From positions 60,946,001 through 61,010,000 of the forward strand of contig OZ231126.1 in the NCBI GenBank assembly GCA_965153355.1: a DNA stretch of 64,000 nucleotides, read 5' to 3'. The translations under genes were made by a program, and so were the position numbers. Positions 1 through 11,400 of the stretch are shown in pieces (positions within the stretch are counted from its first letter, which is position 1; each line of letters starts with the position of its first letter). The notes beneath the pieces are model-generated. The model was not told the DNA's origin, ran no database searches, and saw only the letters and a program-made list of their open reading frames with translations. Source of the DNA: Flaccisagitta enflata. Lineage: Eukaryota > Chaetognatha > Sagittoidea > Aphragmophora.

Positions 1-866
1 ATCCTCTCGACCTTTCGACCTACCACCAGTAAGAGCTCCCAAGGATCTTGTCCTTATTCAAGAATCTTTGTTCTAAAGTAATGTCCAATTCATACAGAGC
101 CGCAAGCGACTTCAAATAATGTTAAGGCACAGAAATCGCCATACCTTTCCATGGAAAATGTAACCAGTCGCCCAAGGGCAATATGTGGTCTGCGATACCT
201 GTTGCCCTGCTTTGTATGTTTGTAACAATGGTTAGCAGGGCAGCAGCCTTGAAGGGGACGATGTTCTGTAGAACTCAATTGAGATTGTGAAGCTAGAATT
301 TGAGCCTTGAGGCTGAGATTTGAGCCTTGAAGCCGCAACATGAGCCTTGAGGCTGGAATTTGGCCTTGAGGCTGGATTTGGCTTTGAGGCTAAGATTTGA
401 GCCTCCAGGCTAGGACATGAGCCTTCAGGTTTGGATTACAGCCTCGAAGCTGGGATTTTAGCCTTGAAGCTGGGATTTTAGCCTTGAGGCTGGGATTTGA
501 GCTTCAAGGCTAAGATTTGACCCTGGAGGAACGGATCATTAGAGAAATCAGAAGCCACTCTCTCAGTGTTATCAATTCCCGCAATAATAGTCAGAAAATA
601 TGCATCTAACCAAAACAAAAAAAAAAGCCAATAGTTCTCATCCTCCTCCATCATTATTTTGGCAGTCCATGTTTTTTTCAGTTGAATTGCGTATGAGAGA
701 AAAGTTGAACTTGCTAAGACCAACTTTTTTTAAGAGTGGCTTCTGATTTCTTTAATGAAATGGATAAACAAACAAAAGTCCCCTTGTGTTCTACAGGACA
801 TCTTCCCCTTCCCCATACATTCCCATGGAAAATATGAAAAAAACATCACCTGCCGGCTTGTTCTAG
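1..866. other. Intron of CFAP57 (left part)
   Basis: No exon was found before the acceptor at 865-866. The stretch holds a minisatellite (about 299-522) and otherwise unremarkable AT-rich DNA. Upstream exons of the gene, which should encode WD40 repeats, lie beyond the left edge. Confidence 0.6.
299..522. repeat. 20-bp GCCTTGAGGCT minisatellite, copy 1
   Basis: About ten degenerate copies of a 19-21 bp unit (GCCTTGAGGCTGGGATTTGA). The DNA just before it (about 185-270, with GGTTAGCAGGGCAGCAGCC and GAAGGGG) matches the DNA before a second array at 52955-53335, so the array and its flank belong to one dispersed repeat. Confidence 0.8.
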
Positions 867-1329
867 GTCAAAGAGTTTGAAGAAACCTACAAGCAGATAG
901 AAGAGGATTGCGACCAGGAAATTCTCGACTTGAAATGGAAATATGAGACTATTCTTAAACGCGAAAGAGACGCCAACTTCAGGCTCAAAGCCGAATCAGG
1001 GTTGATCAGGTAAGAGCTGGGAGAAAGTCATATACATGTACTAGTTGTGCCAGTTGAAAAGATAATTCAAAACGCTCATTTCACGTAGAACTTGGCGTTG
1101 TTTTGACCTTACGGGCCAATGATTACTTCAGGAAAAAATTCACCAATGTATCAAAGGAGATAGAGGACAGAAACGAAGATATTCGCGAATTGAAGCTCGA
1201 AAACAACCGGAATTTGAAAGGAATCAAGCAGTTGGAAAAGGACATTGAAGAGATGGAAAAGGAGATTAATGAGAGAGATGACACTATTCAAGACAAGGAA
1301 AACAGGTAGCAGCATCTCCAGCGTAGGCA

Positions 1330-1409
<80 letters not shown>

Positions 1410-1545
1410 AAAAGAAAGGAAAAGAAAGAAAAAGAAAGGAAAAGAAAGGAAAAGAAAGGAAAAGAAAGGAAAAGAAAGAAAAGGAAAGAAGAAAGAAGGA
1501 AAGAAAGAAGGAAAGAAAGAAAGAAAAAAAGAAAGAAAAAAAGAG

Positions 1546-1620
<75 letters not shown>

Positions 1621-3899
1621 ATGAAAAAGAAAGAGAGAAAGAAAGAGACAGACACGCAATGATATCAAACCCCTACCCCTTCAATCACTCAGGATATTCG
1701 ATTTAAAGAGCAAGACCCAGGAGCTAGAAAAATTCAAATTTGTGCTTGACTATAAGATCAAAGAGCTACGAAAGCAGATAGAACCAAAAGAGCGAGAGAT
1801 CAAAATGAAGAACAAAGAGATCGAGGACATGGAAGGAGAGCTGGGCCAAATCAGTCTGCAAAATCACCTGCTTAGTCTGAATATCAAAACCATGCGGCAA
1901 AATGTCGGCGTCAAAGATCGCGAGGTGGGTGACTTTACAGTAACACGCTCAACTATTCACACAGAAATTACATTTAAAGCTTTATGGTACTTCCCAAAAT
2001 CAGGTGGAAAGATGCAACGCAAAGCTGCGCGAGAAAAACACCACGCTTAAACGGATCAAAGAAGACATTTACAAGACTTCCGGATTGTGTCAAGACGCCA
2101 AAGAGCTAAAGGCATCTGGTAATTGAGTTAGCCGGATGTAGAATCTTTTTTCAGGCGGTCGGGTGACAAGGAAAATTCTCATCTTTCGAAATTGTTTTTA
2201 ACTCACCATAACCTTTCCTTAGAACCACCTTAAGTCATTTCTTAGGATATCGGCGCTTAACGGATTGTAGCACGACGGAAAACGCAAGATTTCACTCAAT
2301 TATGAAAATTAGAGAAACACACGGGAGTGCACGGCTGCTCAAAGAAGCATTTCTTCTTGTAGGCATTATAATGAAGCCCTTTTTAAGTGGGTCCTCGCAC
2401 TTCTATAAGAGGCAATGTCTGTTGGTCGGTCAGTCGGTTGGTTGGTCAGTCAGTCTGTTGGTTGGTTGGTTACGCAAACGTTGGAAATGCATAAAATGGC
2501 TGATTCTGACGTCTTTCTTCCAGGCCTGAATATAGTTCCGTATTCCCCCCCCCCCGTGGGGGGGGGGAAATAATCAAGGGTTTTGAGAAAGGGAAGAAAA
2601 AGGAGGGAGGAAAAAAAAGAAAAAAAGGAAAACTTGGGGAAAATATAACTTTTAGCAGTAAAAAATCATAAAACATGATAAGTTAAACACAAATTAACAC
2701 TATTTAAACCTTAAACACCCAGTTTTAGTGGTTTATGGGGAAGAAAAACACTGATTTGGTAACGCGACGCAATGCATCGCGGGGAAGAAAATCAAAGGCA
2801 GGGGGGGAAAATAATCAAAGGTTATGGAATTATATACACCCCTGCTTTCTTCATCCCTATCACCTTTCATGCCACATTTATTTTCACTCTGTTATTCATT
2901 CATTCATTCATTCATGCAATCATTTGTTCATTCATTCGAAAAAGTCCATACAGAAATTCTATCTGCGAGGAACACTTATTGGTCATAACGTGGCCTTGTT
3001 AAAACAGAAGGCGCAAATCATTGTCCCGCTCTATCCATCCTTTTTTCCCATCCTTCCCTCCTTCCATATGTCCATGTCTGTCCGTCCATATGTTTGTCTA
3101 TTTGTCCGACGACGACGACGGCATGTTTCAATGGGATCAGTTCTCAGAAGCGCCAAACAGTGTTGCCTCTTCATTAGCTTGCAAATGCGGACTTTTGAGC
3201 AACCTTGTAGTTATTGGTATTGGCCCTGGTAACTTTTGCCTATTTTCTTAAAGCGTCATCCTATCACATGATCAACTCTGATATCATTACATCCAATTGT
3301 TTCGTTTTCTTTTTTTGTCGAGTTGAAAACAAGCCAACGAAGGTAAAAAAAAAGCTTCATTCAACATAGTTTGCTTAACAACGGAATATGACATGATAAG
3401 ACCACCTGTGACAAAATGGAACGTCTTCTTAAATCGTCAGAAATAGGGCTGGTCGGAAAAGCGGAAAAGGAATTTCTCTTGCGATTGTGTTGATCAAATC
3501 GACGTTCGTCTTCGGTCTATTAAGCCTAGATCTAGGGACTGCAACAGAAAAATCACTTTTATTCACTTGCCAGACCCCCCTCTAAAAAATTATGAAATAA
3601 CACATAGAATTGATGGGTTGAAAGTAATTCCGGTGCTACTGATACTGCATCACTTGAGCAAGCTTTTTCGCGTCAAAACATCAAAATCATGTATTTTTTC
3701 AACAGAAAAGTTGTCCTAACCTAGTAAAAGTAGCAACATTCATTCATCAATAACATTCATTCTTAAAAAACATTCATCCATAAAAACATTCATTCATAAA
3801 AAACATTCACTCAAAGAGAACGCATTGTTGGCCTACTTGGCCTTGTTATTACAAGTGAAAATAGTAAAAGTATTAATAGTAGTAGTAGTAATAGTAGTT

Positions 3900-3962
<63 letters not shown>

Positions 3963-6900
3963 ATAGTAGTAGATGTAGTAATATTAGTTGTAGAGTAGTA
4001 CTAGTAGTAGTTGAAGTAGTAGTAACAGTAGCAGTAACAGTAGTAGTAACAGTAGTAGTAACAGTAGTAGTAATGATAGTAATATCAATAGAAGTGATAT
4101 TAGTATCAAGGATAATATTCATAGTAACGGATCAAGTCAGGGAAAAATAAGAACAAATTAAGAGAATTCGAGGCTGAAAATGACTTAGAATTTAAGAACA
4201 CTCAGGCTGATTTGAAAAAAGGTTGTCTCTTATAAAAAAAAAAAAGTGTAATGAAAATCGCCAATTTGTTTTAAAAACTCAAAGTTCTTAGACTCAAATA
4301 CGATCTCTGGGAATGATATAGGGTGCTGAAAAGCCTTGGAAGGAAAGTGAAACGCATATTTCGAATGTAAATGGCATAAAAACACCGGGACCGCCTAAAA
4401 AATATTCCACCCAGACTTGAGACGGAGAAGTATCCAATTTTCCACGTCCGTCATTACAACATCATTGTTTAATCGTCTCAATCTCATCCCACTTCCACAG
4501 TGGTTGGGTTGCATAGGAAATATTGCGAAGACGTGGTGGACATGGGCGGTGGTAAAACGAGCGGCGACGTCCTCTTGGCAGAATTTCAGCGCCAAAGAAA
4601 ACATTTGGAAGGTGTAATTGGCGAAACGCAGTTAAAGCGTTGAAGAAACACCAACCTCCTCATTGAATTATTGACTGAATTTTAGAGAGGCATAAAAATG
4701 TCCGAAAGTGTCCTAGCGCAGTACTCCGAACGGTCCATGCGGGAGGCGCTAAGAGGCTATGTAAAGATATTTCCTTGACGATCAGATTTTGCCTAAATCC
4801 TCCAGTACACGCGATCTTGTGCTCGTACTTTGCTCATTTCTCCTCTACATTCTTTTTCTATGAAATGAAACAGGAACCATGGCAGTTATGACGCGAAAAT
4901 TGGGAAAGGATTCTAAAATGCAGAAGGCGGACAACGTTCGCATCATGCACCAAAACGTGCTGCTTATCAAGGAGGTCAACGACCTACGCCATGATTTGAA
5001 AATGGCACGAGCCGACACACACGACCTGGAGGTTCTTATGGGATTCAACTCGAAGAACAGACCTCCAGATATCGTGTCAGGTGCCAGTGTCAAATACCTC
5101 GTACCCACCATTTTTGAAGCTGACATGACTCGAATTTCTTTGTTTTATACAGCTATAGCATTGCTAACGATCTACCTGGATCAAGTGCTCAAGTTGATTT
5201 TGCGAGAGGATTGGTCACTTATCATGCAAATGAAAAATGAAAATTGAACATTTAAGATACAATTTTTTTCTTAAAATGCCCTTGATTTAAATCGAGATTC
5301 CTTTCTAATTTGAATCCAGACGCGTTAGCTGCCTCGTCCAAAGAAATAGGAACACTGAGATCGGTCGTCCTTAAACAGCAAGCAGAGATGCGCAGTCTTA
5401 GAGATGAACTTTTTGATCAAAACATGCAAATGATGGATCAATTGACGAAATTAGCTGGAATGGAACACGAAGACGTCACTTTCCAGGCATGGTGTTTGTA
5501 CTGTTCGTAGATATTGCATTCGGGTGTGTCAATATGCAAAAGTATGTTTGATTAAATTATCGACATCAGAGAGCGTAAACAAAAATATTCAAAAATTTTT
5601 AGCGTTTTTATTTTTTCAAATTTCCATCATCTTCCTTTTTTAAACTCATGAAAAGATTGTCAAAAATATATATGTTTCCAGCATCTGCATTAAGTTTTAG
5701 TAAAAATAAAACTCATAACTTCTACAGAGAAGATTGGTTATTGTCTCTTTATACAACTTTGGTGATAAATAAACAACCATAATTTTATTGCAACTTGAAT
5801 TAGCAACAAGATATTCATGTGTGGAATCTGATTTAGTTCGATAACAATGATACTGATAGAAAATCATCAACACAGCAATATACAAATTAACGTCTAAAAA
5901 GGGGTTTTGAAAAAAATGGTATATGAATAAAATTTGATAAAAAAAATCTTGAAAGAGTATGGGTCCGCGACGGAGGGGGGTTTAAGATCACCAATTCCAT
6001 AAGATCGCTATGACCAAAAGATCGCTAACCCTGTAAGTTCGCTTAAACTGTAAGTCTTTACATTTAGAGCCGCCATACAAAGTTTCATGCAAATCCGTTG
6101 AAAAATGACAAAGTTATGCAGGTTTTTTTACTTTTAGGCTAATAGGGTGGTTGGGTGGTAGGCTGGTTTAGATGAATAGTGTGCGTATGTTGAGTTCTTC
6201 CATTTAGAGACTCCATACCAAGTTTCAACCAATTTGGTTGAAAAATGTCCAATTTATGTTAGTTTTTCACTTTTAGGCTGGTAAGCTGGTTGGGTGGTAG
6301 GTCGGTTTGGCCAGTTAGCATGCTCAAACATAAATAAATCACATACATGTGTTGAGTCCTTCCATTTAGAGACTCCATGACAAATTTCAACCAAATTGGT
6401 TGAAAAACGCCAAAGATATGCACATTTTTCACTTTTTGGCTAGTAGGCTGATTGGGTGGTAGGCTGGTTTGACAGGATAGATAGTGCATATATGTTGAGT
6501 TTTTCCATTTAAAGACCCCATACCAAGTATCAACCAAATTAGTTGAAAAATGACAAAGTTATGCAAGTTTTTCACTATTAGGCCGGTTGGCTGGTTGGGT
6601 GGTAAGTCGGTTAGCATGCTCAAATGCATATAAATCACATACACATGTAAAGTCCTTCCATTTAGAGACTCCATACCAAATTTCAACCAAATCGGTTGAA
6701 AAGTGCCAAAGTTATGCACGTTTTTCACTTTTTGGCTAGTAGGCTGGTTGGGTGGTAAGCTGGTTTGACAGGATAAATAGTGCGCATATGTTGAGTTCCT
6801 CCATTTAGAGACCCTATACCAAGTTTCAACCAAATTAGTTGAAAAATGACAAAGTTATGCAAGTTTTTCACTTTTAGGCCGGTTGGCTAGTTGGGTGGTA

Positions 6901-7727
6901 GGTCGGTTTGGCCGGTTAGCATGCTCAAATGCATATAAATCATATACACATGTTGAGTCCTTCCATTTAGAGACTCCATACCAAATTTCAACCAAATTGG
7001 TTGAAAAATGCCAGAGTTATGCACGTTTTTCATTTTTAGGCCGGTAGGCTAGTTGGGCCGGTTGGCTTGGTCGGATCATAAAAATCGGATAGGATGTAAA
7101 GCGCCCTACCCTATTACAACTTCCCACCAAATATCAACCAAATCAGTCAAAGCATAAAAAAGTTATCCATTTTTTAAAATCCCTAACGACGACAACGACG
7201 ACACCCACCCGCCTTGAATTAGAGTCCGCGTTGGAATGATATTCCGTCGCGGACAAAAAACGCTAAAGGTTTTAAAATTTAATATCTTATGCTGTCTGAT
7301 GTTGATGGTCTTATCAAAAAACCTTTTGCACATTCACACACCCGAGTATTGCATGATCCAATGAAATGTATTCTCCAAATTGCTTCCCTAATTAGAAGTT
7401 AGTGAATCGGCGTAATATGCTTCAATACAGATGGATTCGACCGTCAAGAACATCAATGCGAGCCAAGGCGCCTCGGGAGTGAGGACGAGTCAGACGGCAA
7501 GTAAAAATTCAAACAACAACGCTCGCGCAGATTCCCTCTCCGGTGGTGCTTCGGCGAAAGGAAGAGCGTGGCGCACAGGAATTATGGCCCAAGCTAAGGC
7601 AAGGTCTTCAGAGAAAAGCGTAACGAAGGGTAAACTCGACGACATAGAAGAGGAGAGGAGACGGTCGCCCGATAGAGAACTACCGAATCGAAGCTTCAGG
7701 AAAGAATTCTGCTTACCGCCAATTTAG
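867..7727 (+). CDS. CFAP57: Cilia- and flagella-associated protein 57, C-terminal coiled-coil part
   Basis: Exons: 867-1009, 1132-1305, 1693-1924, 2004-2118, 4501-4611, 4874-5080, 5320-5486 (or to the stop at 5508-5510) and probably 7431-7727. Splice phases agree at every junction. The joined protein (about 481 residues here) is charged coiled coil and follows vertebrate CFAP57/WDR65 almost without gaps: KEFEETYKQIEED, then RKKF, KEIEDRNEDI, ERDDTIQDKENR, ELEKFKFVLDYKIKELRKQI and NVRIMHQNVLLIKEVNDLR. CFAP57 is an axonemal protein needed for normal ciliary beating; its WD40 half is outside the window. All introns are GT-AG except the last, which would need a GC donor at 5487. The introns carry an AAAG array, a C-run/G-run repeat, a GTA array and a 150-bp tandem element. 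Identification is from remembered family sequence and is strong. Confidence 0.92.
1328..1648 (+). repeat. (AAAG)n microsatellite in CFAP57 intron
   Basis: About 320 bp of AAAG with AAAAG/GGAAAAG variants in the middle, between the donor at 1306 and the acceptor at 1691. The strand is purely A/G, so the transcript would be polypurine. Confidence 0.97.
2540..2850 (+). repeat. Dispersed repeat with C-run/G-run hairpin, copy 1
   Basis: Starts with a C11-GTG-G10 palindrome followed by AAATAATCAA, an A/G-rich stretch, a TATTTAAACCTTAAA segment, and GGTAACGCGACGCAATGCATC before GGGGAAGAAAA. The same order of blocks recurs at 50605-50860. Shorter pieces occur near 45120-45145 (inverted) and 51925-51960. 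Family unknown. Confidence 0.8.
3863..4085 (+). repeat. (GTA)n trinucleotide array in CFAP57 intron
   Basis: An interrupted AGT/GTA array with about 20 uninterrupted units around 3898-3960 and a decayed AACAGTAGT-type right flank. Open frames over it are polyleucine or poly-threonine/valine artefacts. Confidence 0.95.
6165..7260 (+). repeat. Tandem 150-bp-unit element ending in hairpin plus A6
   Basis: About six units of 142-162 bp, each with TTCCATTTAGAGACTCCATA and CCAAGTTTCAACCAAATTGG, alternating between two subtypes to give a roughly 305-bp dimer. A unique tail (7081-7223) with a GACGACAACGACGACAC stretch leads to a hairpin at 7224-7254 (GTCCGCG-tt-GGAAT-gat-ATTCC-gt-CGCGGAC) and A6. 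A second copy lies at 34436-34948. The element sits inside the last CFAP57 intron. Confidence 0.85.
7431..7727 (+). CDS. CFAP57: Probable terminal exon of CFAP57
   Basis: The open frame starts exactly after an acceptor (CAATACAG, 7423-7430) in phase 0, which matches a phase-0 end at 5486 if a GC donor is used. It encodes 98 residues of Ser/Ala/Arg-rich, disordered sequence ending in FCLPPI before a TAG. AATAAA lies 105 nt downstream. The alternative is that the gene ends at the TAG at 5508-5510 and this is a separate small gene; its own ATG sits at the first base of the exon. Confidence 0.55.
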   Translation: MDSTVKNINASQGASGVRTSQTASKNSNNNARADSLSGGASAKGRAWRTGIMAQAKARSSEKSVTKGKLDDIEEERRRSPDRELPNRSFRKEFCLPPI

Positions 7728-7766
7728 ACAAACTCAAGTGATTCTCTATTCTGTTACTTTTGCGTG

Positions 7767-7837
7767 ATTAAATAAGAGAGGGCGCATACATTCGTTTGAG
7801 AGACAAAAATGATTTTGATAATTGGAACAGAAATAAA
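7767..7837 (+). promoter_or_regulatory. Poly(A) signals after CFAP57
   Basis: ATTAAA at 7767-7772 and AATAAA at 7832-7837 follow the TAG of the 7431-7727 exon by 40 and 105 nt, supporting that exon as the 3' end of a transcript. Confidence 0.5.
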
Positions 7838-7876
7838 TACTAGATTTACATCATTTCGAACATCTCACTAAAATTC

Positions 7877-8185
7877 TACACATGGACGCAAAATACAGCG
7901 TGATGAGGCGCCAATAGCCAAAAAAAATTTAGCACCCCCCCTTCAAATTTACCACTTTTACTCATAACACATAAACTCTTGGAAAAGGACAGAAAATAGA
8001 GTAAAACGTTATAAACTTCAAAGTTCTAGATACAATTTCAAAATTCCCTCTGATGTCGCCACTCATATTCCCCTTAGTGACTCAAAATAACTTTTAATAG
8101 GAAATTTCATTCAGCCAAATTGGCTGTAGTGGGGGGTGCTAAAAATTTTGGCGCCTCATCACGTTGTATTTTGCGTCCATGTGTA
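7877..8185. mobile_element. Fold-back MITE FB1
   Basis: Inverted repeats at 7877-7913 and 8149-8185 match at 36 of 37 positions (starting TACACATGGACGC). TA lies at both outer edges, consistent with a TA target duplication. The interior is a weaker palindrome containing AGCACCCCCC and its complement, plus the core shared with FB2 and FB3. It lies between the convergent CFAP57 and zinc-finger genes. No coding capacity. Confidence 0.85.
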
Positions 8186-8437
8186 TAGTAATTTGCAATG
8201 GACAGGTAACTATGGACATCGCGAAAAAAATGACTACTAAATAATCGACATCATAAGAAACCAGGTGCAATTGAATTGTTACCCGGGGGAGAGCAGGGAC
8301 ATCGATTCACAAGTCAACTTCAATAGCGAACGGAAAAAACGCTCGTAAACGGAATGACGAACTGTTGACGGACCGACAGATTATGGTAGGGGTATGACAA
8401 ATAAGTCGCGAGCGCGCGGTCAAAAAACTGTCACAAC

Positions 8438-11400
8438 TCAATCGCTCAATTCTTCAGGACATTTCCGAGATTTTGTAAGCATAGCGGCCATATTAGTTTT
8501 GTACCCAGATTTCTTCAGTGCCTCATCTACTTTTCTAAAAGAAAACGACTTGGCCGAAGACAATTTCCCCGTTGACGTGTCGCGATACTCGTAACGGAAT
8601 TCAGACACGTTGTGCAGATGATGACAATGCTGACGCAATCCAGAGATGGAGAAGAATTTGGCCCGACAAAATGTGCAAAAATAGTCGAACCTGGAAAAAA
8701 GGAGTAAACAGAGTAACATTAACATGATAGTTCGGATTTGTCAGGATGATAGCATTGATTAGTGTATATACGTTTTACTTAATGAGAATATTGAGAATTA
8801 TTGAGATAGATAAGCAACATTAGATATTACACCTTTCATCATATCATGATACAAGGATTAGGAAGACTTAGAAATATCGAACTTATTGCTCACTTGCTCG
8901 TTGCATGACTGACGATACCGGCTTCCGTGACCATATCAGTGACACCGGTCTTCAGATCGTTTTTCAGATAAGTAATCTTGGTAGCCTTGTGTTGATTCCG
9001 GATGTGCATTCTTATAAAGTCAATGTCTTTGAAGACCTCGTAACAAATGGTACAGGTGAATGTGTGCGTAGGTTGCGCGGAGGGAACTTTGGTGGGAGAA
9101 GCTGCCGCTGTTTTCAGTCGCACCAATTCGGTAGTTCCGGCAACGGGGTCCGACACGAGGCATGACACGCCGCCCCTTCGGTCCGTGCGAATCGCGTGCA
9201 CGCGTCGCGAATGAGCGCGGAAAGTAGAAATATCCTTAAAAGTCTCGTTGCACACGGTGCAGGTGAACGTAGAGCCGGCTGGATACGAATCTTTGGTCGG
9301 GGAGGGAGAAGTAGGAGACTTGGCCCTTTCCGCATTGTTCTCGCTGTCGTCGAGATCGTCGCTGCTCGAAGGAGGAAATGAAAGACTCGTGGAGGATGAA
9401 GACGAGTGTCTTGATCTTTTCACTCGGGCTGCGTGGGAGCGCTTCTTGGTCAAACGCTTCTTCTTCGCCTTAAAAGAATCTATGGTAAGTTTGGGTTCTT
9501 CCACGCTTTCGTCAGAGGAGCTATCTAAAGGCAGAGTTTTGCGTTTGCTTTCGGCGTCGATTATCTTGGATTCGGCAGAATTATCAGTCGTCGGTGGCGC
9601 GACGGTCGGAGGCTGCGTCACGTTAAGAGCGTCAAAAGGAACGAAGTTGGTGGGTGCGCCATTTACATCCATTTCTACATAACCGAATGGCTCGACGTTG
9701 TGCTCAGTCTTGATATGAGAGCGAAGACTTTCAGCATCGGCGTAAGCCGCCATACAAACGGGACAACACTTGGTAGCTGACTTGGGAGTAGCGAGCGATG
9801 ACTTGGGATCAGGGGCATTCTTCTTCGAGTCGGCAGAAAAGATCTTTGGGATGGAATTCGTCATCCAAGGGGCGTTACTGGTATCGCTCCTCCAGGGGGC
9901 GTTAGCGACCGCAGTCGGTGCATTGATCGATGTGATTTTCCTTCTACCTTTAACTATGAGCGTCTCTCCATTTATAAGTTTGCGAATCATCTGCGCAGAG
10001 TACCGCCGCAACTTGACGAGAGGTTGGAACTTGGGATGCAAATAACGATGATTCTTGGGCATCATGAGGACCCTGTCCACAGGTAGCTGGATCTTCTTAG
10101 ATGAGGTTGGGACTGATTTTTTGCCCGTTGAAGACTTAACGGTGGGGTTTGTCACCACTTTGGTGATTTCGATGGAATCATCGTTTGGCATTGAATTTTT
10201 TACATCGGAATGCTGTTTGTTTTCACTTATTCCAGGCTGAGAATTTTCGAGAGCAGTAAACGCATTTATGGATCCACTTGATTGGTTTTTTACTTGGATC
10301 TTCACTCCAGTTCCCAGTTGCGCGGACAGAAGTTTCTTTATGTCTTCTGGAGAACAACCGACGGGAACTTTGATAACACGAGACTTGAGAGCGTTAGCGT
10401 CGGACGCAACGGGAGCCCTTTTCGGATTGGCAGCAGCGGCAGTGGACGTGGGCAGTGAAGAGGCAGATACAGTGGGCGACGTTGGAACGCTAATAGAGGT
10501 GAAATGAGGACAACCGGGTACGGAAGGTAGAGTGGCCGCATGAACCGTGGCTAGACGGACAGAATCATCTGTTGGAGGATTCGTCGACGATCCCGGCATA
10601 ACGTGATTTGAGTTGTCGCCTTCATCCGACAACACGATCGGGTTGACAAGAGTCGAGACAGCCTCGGAGTTCTTAGGATCCCCGCCGAGGGCCTCTTTCT
10701 TTTTGTTGGCCTCCATCGCCTTCATAAGATTCTTCGCTAGTTTCCCGCTTATCTTACCCATAGGCGCCGGACAGCCATCTTCGGTCATTAATTTGCCATC
10801 TTTTATGATGTAACGAGAAACTTTTTGCTTCTTTGGTGGTAATGAACTTTTCTCTTCATCCACCACGAGCTCGGGTCCGGAGACAACCGACGCGTCATTC
10901 TCGCCTTTCTCGACCGTTACAGATTTTGTCGGTTTTCCAGTTTTTGCCCCGTCGCCAGCAATTTTCGTTTTCGCGTCATCAGTTGACACTGGTCCATCAC
11001 CGACAATTGGGTCTTTCTCATTCGCGGACAATGTAGCATCATTTGAAGTCGAGTCTTTTGGCGCTACTTCATCTCGAAACTCTTTCTCCCTGGTCTCGCT
11101 TAATTCGACTGGCTCATCAATCCTCGTTTCTTTCTTGCTGATGTCGACGTTCTTTATCTCTTTCAAGCTTTGAATCGTGATTTTCTCCCCGTTTTTTTGT
11201 CGCGCCAGAATGGCTTTCAAGTCGGCCGCTGAGAGACGAATTCCGCGGGTGGGAGCTTTATTTGGAGTCACTAGCACCGAATCCGAGTCGGTACTCCCTT
11301 TACCCACCTTGGGCGCTTTGATCACTTTTACCGGCGCTCCAAGGCTTGCAGCCGATAAGATTTTGACACCGCCAGGGAGCGACGTCACCGGGGTTCCGCC

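Noticed and set aside
1245-1668. Open frames of 120+ codons on both strands
   Set aside because: They translate the AAAG microsatellite (poly K/E/R or F/L/S).
3811-4122. 103-residue polyleucine/threonine frame
   Set aside because: Artefact of the GTA trinucleotide array.
4687-4783. A possible extra CFAP57 exon (…GAGGCGCTAAGAGGC…)
   Set aside because: Joining 4611 directly to 4874 aligns residue for residue with the known protein, leaving no room for another exon.
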